From NCBI GenBank assembly GCA_044349305.1, contig JBIKRF010000052.1:1-15282 (forward strand): a DNA stretch of 15,282 nt. The letters run 5' to 3'. Below are positions 1 through 4,344 of the stretch, piece by piece. Under the pieces are notes generated by a model. It had not been told where the DNA came from and did no database searches. It was given only the letters and a program-made list of their open reading frames with translations. A program made the position numbers and the translations under genes. Within the stretch, counting starts at the first letter, position 1; every line of letters starts with the position of its first letter. The stretch comes from CAIZGX01 sp044349305 (GTDB lineage: Bacteria > Bacteroidota > Bacteroidia > Flavobacteriales_D > Sanyastnellaceae).

Positions 1-59
1 ATCTCTTTTCGTAAGTCCTCCGAAAAGATTCGTTGTACTCTTAAGGCTGTTTTTTTCAT
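1..59 (-). CDS. 5' fragment of a leftward gene, possibly an HTH transposase
   Basis: An ATG at 57-59 on the minus strand opens a frame that runs without a stop off the left edge, giving 19 visible residues starting MKKTALRVQRIFSEDLRKE. The basic N-terminus with RIFSEDLRKE resembles, from memory, the start of the helix-turn-helix protein (OrfA-like) of Bacteroidota insertion sequences. That is only a resemblance, because the diagnostic HTH and catalytic parts lie outside the window. The gene lies downstream of, and in the same direction as, the toxin-antitoxin pair. It is separated from the toxin stop by about 145 bp that contain a palindromic repeat. That a gene starts here is moderately supported by the good ATG and clean frame; its identity is weak. 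Confidence 0.4.
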   Translation of the reverse strand, partial: MKKTALRVQRIFSEDLRKE

Positions 60-118
60 AATCTTCGTTTTGTTGAAGATGATAAAAGTGTCAACTTTTT
101 TTAGGCACGGTCAAAGTT

Positions 119-216
119 GGAATAAATCCGAAGGATTTCCAATAACGCAGTTAAAGGTTCCCATTACGAAGTAGGAATAAATCCAATGGATTTCCAATAA
201 CGAAGTTAAACGTTCC
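119..216. repeat. Two 43-bp direct repeats made of small triloop hairpins (locus A)
   Basis: Two imperfect 43-bp copies lie at 119-161 and 174-216, joined by a 12-bp linker. Each copy contains two perfect mini-palindromes with 3-nt loops. The first copy has AAATCC-GAA-GGATTT (124-138) and TAAC-GCA-GTTA (143-153). The second has AAATCC-AAT-GGATTT (179-193) and TAAC-GAA-GTTA (198-208). The linker adds TAC-GAA-GTA (165-173). The second copy contains the stop codon of the toxin gene, so the last residues of that protein are encoded by repeat sequence. The construction matches the larger arrays elsewhere in the window. Confidence 0.85.
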
Positions 217-505
217 ACTTTCCTTTCAAATCCATGCTCTCGTGAAGAATTCTAACAACCTCAATGGATTTATTCTCTTGAACAAGATAGAAGATGATGT
301 GTTTCGAAGCCCTCTTACCCATTAGATTGGGATAGATTTCGTTGTAGTATTTCCCTAATTTCGGATTCTTTGCAATGACAGAACAAGCTTTGATTAATAG
401 CTTGTAATAAACATCGGCTTGCTGCTCTGACCAGGTCTCAAAAGTGTAATTCCAAATTTCAGAAAGATCTGCAACGGCTTTATAGGTTAAAGTAAAAGCG
501 GACAT
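206..505 (-). CDS. Type II toxin, RelE/ParE family
   Basis: The 99-residue protein has the ParE-type layout. An N-terminal strand and helix (LTYKAVADLSEIWNYTFETW, residues 6-25) is followed by a central helix with KNPKLGKYYNEIYPNL. The C-terminal GKRASKHIIFYLV...IEVVRILHESMDL carries the basic and hydrophobic strands typical of the RelE/ParE fold. ParE toxins usually act on DNA gyrase, while RelE relatives cut mRNA on the ribosome; the sequence favours the ParE branch but does not prove the target. The ATG at 505 directly abuts the antitoxin stop codon with no spacer, the usual antitoxin-first operon. The stop lies inside a hairpin repeat, so the final residues (GKWNV) may not be ancestral. 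Confidence 0.88.
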   Translation of the reverse strand: MSAFTLTYKAVADLSEIWNYTFETWSEQQADVYYKLLIKACSVIAKNPKLGKYYNEIYPNLMGKRASKHIIFYLVQENKSIEVVRILHESMDLKGKWNV

Positions 506-748
506 CTATTTCTTATTTGACTTCAACTTATTTAAATGTTCACTGGGATTGAAATCTACAGCTGTTCCACTAGCGATTCCTTCATTAATTGAATGTCGCA
601 ATGAAGCCAATCTATTTTCTTCTTCTTCAAGCAGACGAAGTCCTGCGCGTACAATTTCACTAGCGTTTTTATACCGACCTTCCTTCAACGTGTTTTGAAT
701 AAACTGTTCGAAATAGGTACCGAAAGTGATTGAAGTGTTTTTGCTCAT
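506..748 (-). CDS. Type II antitoxin, ParD-like ribbon-helix-helix protein
   Basis: The chosen start at 748 gives 80 residues beginning MSKNTSITFGTYFEQFIQ. This is the classic ParD opening: a short beta strand (NTSITFG) that would bind DNA as part of a ribbon-helix-helix dimer. It is followed by a helix and the conserved NTLKEGRYKNASEIVRAGLRLLEEEE. The C-terminal tail (residues 47-80) is charged and would wrap the toxin. A longer open frame reaches 865, but its extra 39 residues look unlike the family and are most likely 5' leader. The gene precedes the toxin with stop and start adjacent, and the complex would be expected to repress its own promoter. Confidence 0.88.
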   Translation of the reverse strand: MSKNTSITFGTYFEQFIQNTLKEGRYKNASEIVRAGLRLLEEEENRLASLRHSINEGIASGTAVDFNPSEHLNKLKSNKK

Positions 749-1393
749 GGCCAACTGATTTTTGTAAAAATACCCAAAATTGGTATTGTTTTCAAAATCA
801 GTTTGTGACTTTTTGGGATTTGATTTCATATCGACAAACATATTTCGTAGAATAGCGATTGTCAAGAAACTGTTATGCGTGTTTATGTCAATGGCTTTTT
901 AAAAAGGTAAGAGAAGTTAAGAAAAGTTAAGAGAGGGGAAGAATGTCTTTCAGACGAATGCCTTTGGCGAATGTCTTCGGCTGATTTTAATTACGAAGTA
1001 GGAATTACTTATCCACTTCGTGGACCAATCCCGAAGGGACAAATCCTTTCAGGACCAATCCCGAAGGGATGTATCCGCTATGCGGACTGATCCACAGGGT
1101 GGATGTATACCGAAGGGAACTTCGCTCCTACGTCTTTCGACGTATTTTACCACCCCACCACTCCTACTCTATTTCTGGTAAATGCTCCCAAACACCCGAT
1201 AACACTAACGAATAGACTTCAACGGTTTTTGGAAAGGAGAAAATTGGTGGAATCTGGTGTGAAATGAAATGGGAATTTAATTACCTTTAATATACGCAAT
1301 TAAACTTCGCCAATCAGACTATGATGGAATGTATTGGGAAGGTTTGTAGCGCGTATAAACTAGTTAGCAGTAAGCATAACAGACGACACAATA
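749..1393. other. Long gene-free stretch dominated by repeats
   Basis: No convincing gene is seen on either strand between the antitoxin start and the membrane-protein gene. The left part (749-893) is the leader and promoter region of the toxin-antitoxin operon. The middle (894-1144) is hairpin and tandem repeat locus B. The right part (1145-1393) is ordinary-looking sequence ending in the leader of the next gene, with GTTAGCA at 1363-1369, which has an inverted partner downstream of that gene. A short start-less open frame on the minus strand (about 1164-1282) was judged not to be a gene. Confidence 0.6.
894..1144. repeat. Hairpin array with a 10-bp tandem repeat (locus B)
   Basis: The left part (894-943) holds about three copies of a 10-bp unit of the GTTAAGAAAA type behind a TTTTTAAAAA run. 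It is followed by mini-hairpins separated by GAATG: GTCT-TTC-AGAC (945-955) and GCC-TTT-GGC (960-968). The right part (992-1144) is a chain of triloop hairpins: TAC-GAA-GTA, TCCAC-TTC-GTGGA (1012-1024), TCCC-GAA-GGGA (1029-1039 and 1059-1069), TCCT-TTC-AGGA (1044-1054), TCCGC-TAT-GCGGA (1074-1086) and TCCAC-AGG-GTGGA (1091-1103). It ends with TACGTC-TTTC-GACGTA (1129-1144). Stem sequences vary while the architecture is kept. It shares the 10-bp unit and the GAATG modules with the repeat at 2236-2352. Confidence 0.85.
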
Positions 1394-2167
1394 ATGGACG
1401 AACAGACTAAAAAATTGAGACAATTACGCCTGACAATAATCTTGACGGGTATTGTTGGACTGTTAAGTTTTTTCTCAATGACTATTACGACTTTTGCGTG
1501 GGGCGTTGGAGACACAACTTTACTCTATCTCTTACTTTACCCAACCTTTTTACTCTCGACAATTTTAGTAATTGCAAAAGTTAGACTTGGCTACTTTTTG
1601 ACTTTTTTGACAGCTTTTACTTATGCTATTTTATTGACAAGTGAAGTAGGAAAATATCTAATATTCAATTTTCATAACAATGTTTTGTTTTGGGTCTTGT
1701 TGCTTCCATACTTGACATTTTTGACATTAATTCCATTGACAGCAATTTTCTTGACAGCAAATTTCAAGTTTGCTAAAACAGTAAAATTGACCTCAATTAT
1801 ATTGGCACTTGGGCTTTTTATTTTCTCAATTGGTGAAAGGTTTAACAAAGACTATTCAGACAATATTTTTGTAGTCGCTGAAATTAATAAGCAAGGACAA
1901 ATTACACTTATTTGTAAACCTGGCTTTGCTGACTCAAGGACATTTATGGTAACAACCAATTTGAAAGAAATTGAAGAACAGATAAAAAAATATGGTGAAT
2001 TTTATCAAGGAAGCTATTTTTTACAAAACACGAAAATCGAAAAGAACTTTCGTTTTAGTAAATTACAAAGTATTACGCTGACAAAAATTGGTGACAACAT
2101 AATCTCACCGCAATTAATTTGGACAACTAAAGAAATTAAAGGCGATGTTGAATTTTTACAACCATAA
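1394..2167 (+). CDS. Orphan integral membrane protein of unknown function
   Basis: The 257-residue protein is not recognised. It begins with a short charged segment (MDEQTKKLRQ) and has about five hydrophobic segments, near residues 11-36, 41-62, 65-84, 97-123 and 128-147. A soluble C-terminal region of about 105 residues follows, rich in Lys, Ile and Thr, with no motif that I can name. The start is preceded by an A-rich leader (ACAATAATG). The gene is visibly more AT-rich than the operons to its right, stands alone, and is bracketed by related repeat modules (894-943 and 2285-2352). An inverted GTTAGCA/TGCTAAC pair (1363-1369 and 2218-2224) also flanks it. Together these suggest an acquired gene, perhaps a cassette. 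Confidence 0.75.
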   Translation: MDEQTKKLRQLRLTIILTGIVGLLSFFSMTITTFAWGVGDTTLLYLLLYPTFLLSTILVIAKVRLGYFLTFLTAFTYAILLTSEVGKYLIFNFHNNVLFWVLLLPYLTFLTLIPLTAIFLTANFKFAKTVKLTSIILALGLFIFSIGERFNKDYSDNIFVVAEINKQGQITLICKPGFADSRTFMVTTNLKEIEEQIKKYGEFYQGSYFLQNTKIEKNFRFSKLQSITLTKIGDNIISPQLIWTTKEIKGDVEFLQP

Positions 2168-2210
2168 AATAAGCGGACAAGATAAATGAAAGACTCAGCG
2201 GAAAATAGAA

Positions 2211-2232
2211 ATGCTGGTGCTAACAACAGCAT
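2211..2232 (+). other. Imperfect hairpin with a TGCTAAC core after the membrane-protein gene
   Basis: The 22-nt segment ATGCTGGTG-CTAA-CAACAGCAT folds into a stem of nine pairs with one mismatch. It lies 43 bp after the stop of the membrane-protein gene and has no U-tract, so it is a poor intrinsic terminator. Its TGCTAAC (2218-2224) is the exact inverse of GTTAGCA at 1363-1369 upstream of the gene. This is the arrangement expected of the two ends of an integron-like cassette, although the match to the canonical attC core (RYYYAAC/GTTRRRY) is imperfect. Confidence 0.35.
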
Positions 2233-2235
2233 GCC

Positions 2236-2352
2236 CAAAAAGTCCTGCGGGCGAATGTCTTCGAAGAATGCCTGCGGCGAATGTCTTTTTAAAAGGTAAG
2301 AGAAGGTAAGAGAAGTTAAGAAAAGTTAAGAAAAGTTAAGAGAGGGGAAGAT
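2236..2352. repeat. GAATG hairpins plus 10-bp tandem repeat (left part of locus C)
   Basis: The left part repeats the pattern of locus B: mini-palindromes separated by GAATG, including GCC-TGC-GGC, with GAATGTCTT words on both sides. From 2285 a TTTTTAAAA run leads into about five copies of the 10-bp unit (GTTAAGAAAA type), ending in GAGAGGGGAAGA. Locus B has the same run, the same unit and the same terminal word but only about three copies. Copy-number change in a tandem repeat is the simplest explanation of the difference. Confidence 0.8.
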
Positions 2353-2353
2353 T

Positions 2354-2409
2354 AACAACGCAGTTCAAACAACGTAGTTCTAACAACGTAGTTCTAACAA
2401 CGTAGTTCC
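2354..2409. repeat. Four tandem copies of a 14-bp unit (right part of locus C)
   Basis: Four back-to-back 14-bp units of the form AACAACGYAGTTCN occupy 2354-2367, 2368-2381, 2382-2395 and 2396-2409. Each contains AAC-G(C/T)A-GTT, a 3-bp stem with a 3-nt loop. The last unit shares one base with the TAG stop codon of the leftward ZIP transporter gene, so the array starts where that reading frame ends. The same unit occurs in opposite orientation at 7400-7506. Confidence 0.88.
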
Positions 2410-3179
2410 TACACCAGCAGTCCTGCAGAAGCAATTCCCAACAAGACCATCACAAACTTTTTCCAGTTGAACGAATGACCTTCTTCGCTTTCGAAAAGGA
2501 TGATGGTTGAGACGTGAAGCAAGATTCCGATTAACACGCCAATCATTGCCGTGTACCACCAACCTTCAACATCCCAGCCTTGGGAGTCGACGAACAAATG
2601 AAACGCTGCGCCAAGCGGAGCAATGCATGCGAATAGAATAAGTAAGAACCAAGCCTTCGCTTTCTTCACCCCAGCATGCAGAAACAACGAGGCCAAGACA
2701 AAGGCTTCGGTAATCTTGTGCATGGAAATTCCCAACAACAACGGATTGTTGTGATCGTGATGCTCGTGTCCGTGAGCAGCAGCGGTGACGTCTTCCGCAT
2801 GCACATGCGCATCTGCGCCAAACGGCATGCCTTCAATGAACGCGTGAATCCACAACGACGCCATGACCAAGAACAAGAAAGAACCCGAAATGTGATCGTG
2901 CGTATGCGCATGTCCGTGCTCTACACCGTGAGAGAAAAAGTCTAAAATAACTTGAAGTAAAAATCCAGCTATCACGAACCAACCCGCATATTCCCAGTCT
3001 GAATGATACAATTCAGGAAACAAATGCAACACCGTTAATCCCAACAAATACGCCGCACTGAAAGACAAAAGCAATTTCAACCATTGGTTGTTTTTCATCT
3101 TCCACAACAACGCTAACGAACCGCCTAACATAGATGCGCTAAAAAGCGAAAGCACCGATACCCAAAATGAACCTTCCAT
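2409..3179 (-). CDS. ZIP-family divalent metal transporter
   Basis: The 256-residue inner-membrane protein belongs to the ZIP family, which moves Zn2+ and related divalent metals toward the cytoplasm. The two diagnostic metal-binding helices are present: HAFIEGMPFG (112-121, ZIP TM4) and HKITEAFVLAS (154-164, ZIP TM5). Histidine-rich loops lie at about 85-95 (HGVEHGHAHTH) and 125-143 (HVHAED...HGHEHHDHN). Around seven to eight hydrophobic segments fit the family, and the length is normal. The start at 3179 is chosen because its ATG overlaps the methyltransferase stop by one base (TAATG), a sign of translational coupling; an in-frame ATG at 3203 would overlap that gene further. The stop abuts a 14-bp repeat array. 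Metal specificity cannot be read from the sequence. Confidence 0.9.
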   Translation of the reverse strand: MEGSFWVSVLSLFSASMLGGSLALLWKMKNNQWLKLLLSFSAAYLLGLTVLHLFPELYHSDWEYAGWFVIAGFLLQVILDFFSHGVEHGHAHTHDHISGSFLFLVMASLWIHAFIEGMPFGADAHVHAEDVTAAAHGHEHHDHNNPLLLGISMHKITEAFVLASLFLHAGVKKAKAWFLLILFACIAPLGAAFHLFVDSQGWDVEGWWYTAMIGVLIGILLHVSTIILFESEEGHSFNWKKFVMVLLGIASAGLLV

Positions 3180-3913
3180 TACTTCGAACAAATAATAATA
3201 CAACGATCCGAGTTAAGTAAGTCAAACGACCCCAACTCATAATCTCCGTATGTGTTTATATTTTTAAATCCTATTACTTCAAACATTTCAACCAACTGCT
3301 CCTTCGAATACAACGCTACCGATTCTTGAAAATCCATGCGCGCAGCCTCTTTCTGAATGCGAATGTGCTTAATTACACGGTTGTTGGTGATCTCTTTCGT
3401 TATGTGAAACTCGGCGCCGTCTTTCACCACCTTGCGGTCTTCACTGCCGGCAGCACGAACTTTTTCAGCATTGAAAAAATCGAATACAAAAACTCCGTTG
3501 TCTTTCAAATGCTCGTAAATACGCTGAAGCATTTCAATGTGCTCTTCCGTTGTTTCAAAATATCCGAAGCTTGTGAAGAGATTTACCACACAATCGAAGC
3601 GCTCGTGCATCTCGAAATTGCGCGCATCGGCATAATGAAAATGAGCATTCGATAAATTCCGCGCCTTCGCCTCTTCTAAACTCTTCTCGCTAATGTCTAT
3701 TCCAACTACATTGAAATTCTTCTCGTTAAAAACTTCGCTATGTCTTCCGTTGCCACAACAAACGTCTAGAACACTTGCTCCTGCTGGCAAATTCAATTCT
3801 TGAATCAACTTCAACACAAACGCCCGCGCTTCTTCTCCTGTTCTGTGTGCGTACAATTCGCGGTAAAAGGGAGAGTTGAACCACGACGCAAACCACTCTT
3901 GAGTATTCTGCAT
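3179..3913 (-). CDS. Class I SAM-dependent methyltransferase
   Basis: Starting at 3913, the protein has 244 residues and begins MQNTQEWFASWFNSPFYRELYAHR, a common opening in this methyltransferase group. The SAM-binding motif I is VLDVCCGNGRHS (48-59), followed by the acidic end of strand 2 (VVGIDIS, 69-75), YADARNF (94-100) and the FDCVVNLFTSFGYF region (106-119). The C-terminal half contains a beta sheet with IKHIRIQ and ends in a conserved-looking LNSDRCIIICSK. The methyl acceptor is unknown. An open frame reaches 3976, but those extra residues cover the promoter region. The gene is first in a two-gene operon with the ZIP transporter (TAATG overlap) and diverges from the SiaC-like gene. 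Confidence 0.85.
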   Translation of the reverse strand: MQNTQEWFASWFNSPFYRELYAHRTGEEARAFVLKLIQELNLPAGASVLDVCCGNGRHSEVFNEKNFNVVGIDISEKSLEEAKARNLSNAHFHYADARNFEMHERFDCVVNLFTSFGYFETTEEHIEMLQRIYEHLKDNGVFVFDFFNAEKVRAAGSEDRKVVKDGAEFHITKEITNNRVIKHIRIQKEAARMDFQESVALYSKEQLVEMFEVIGFKNINTYGDYELGSFDLLNSDRCIIICSK

Positions 3914-3929
3914 AACAAATTTTCGTAAA

Positions 3930-3937
3930 CAAATATA
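3930..3937 (-). promoter_or_regulatory. -7 promoter element for the methyltransferase-ZIP operon
   Basis: On the minus strand this reads TATATTTG, a perfect match to the Bacteroidota -7 consensus TAnnTTTG, ending 16 bp before the chosen ATG at 3913. A clear TTG -33 element is not obvious. It is only 6 bp from the oppositely directed element at 3944-3951, so the two promoters must share or compete for polymerase. Confidence 0.55.
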
Positions 3938-3943
3938 CTCGCT

Positions 3944-3951
3944 TAATTTTG
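3944..3951 (+). promoter_or_regulatory. -7 promoter element for the SiaC-like gene
   Basis: The sequence TAATTTTG matches TAnnTTTG and lies 27 bp before the ATG at 3979, a reasonable distance for a short leader. It faces away from the methyltransferase promoter at 3930-3937. The upstream -33 element is weak. Confidence 0.5.
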
Positions 3952-3978
3952 CTTCGAAGAATTTTCTATCTTGCACCT

Positions 3979-4344
3979 ATGAATTCAATCCTTCGCGAAG
4001 CTTCTCCCAAATCTCCACATGTGCATTTCAATGCAGTTGGAGGTATTTTAGAATTGAAAGGAAGATCTATTCCAGAAAATGCATTAGACTTCTACAAACC
4101 GCTAATCGAGTGGATGGGTGAATGGGTGAAATCTTCACCAGCTAAAACAGAATTTCATGTTCATTTGGAATACTTCAACACGAGTAGTTCGAAATGTTTG
4201 CTCGATCTTTTCCGCAAACTAGAACCACTTGGAGATAACGCAACGGTGCTTTGGCATTACGAAGCAGACGATGAAGACATGCTTGAAGCCGGAGAAGATT
4301 ACGAAGCCATCTTATCTGTTCCTTTCCGAATGGTGAAGGTGTAA
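3979..4344 (+). CDS. SiaC-family (DUF1987) regulatory phosphoprotein
   Basis: The 121-residue protein matches the DUF1987/SiaC family along its whole length. Visible signatures are VHFNAVGGILELKGRSIPEN (15-34), FYKPLIEWM (38-46), LEYFNTSSSKCLLDLF (63-78) and WHYEADDEDMLEAGEDYEAI (92-111). In Pseudomonas, SiaC is phosphorylated by SiaB, dephosphorylated by SiaA, and in one state activates the diguanylate cyclase SiaD. The NTSS segment resembles the phosphorylated site there. No siaA, siaB or siaD homologue is in this window, so its partners must be elsewhere. The start at 3979 is preferred over the in-frame ATG at 3949, which lies within the promoter element. The last 46 bp overlap the end of the convergent ABC gene. 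Confidence 0.85.
   Translation: MNSILREASPKSPHVHFNAVGGILELKGRSIPENALDFYKPLIEWMGEWVKSSPAKTEFHVHLEYFNTSSSKCLLDLFRKLEPLGDNATVLWHYEADDEDMLEAGEDYEAILSVPFRMVKV

Noticed and set aside
749..865. Longer ParD-like start at 865
   Set aside because: The extra 39 residues do not resemble the family, while the ATG at 748 gives the standard ParD N-terminus.
1164..1282. Minus-strand open stretch of about 39 codons with protein-like wording (FSFPKTVEVYSLVLSGVWEH)
   Set aside because: It has no start codon and stops at both ends, and no family is recognised. It may be a decayed gene remnant, but this cannot be supported.
2014..2238. 74-codon minus-strand open frame overlapping the end of the membrane-protein gene
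   Set aside because: It is antisense to a well-formed gene, and its Cys- and Phe-rich product has no recognisable domain.
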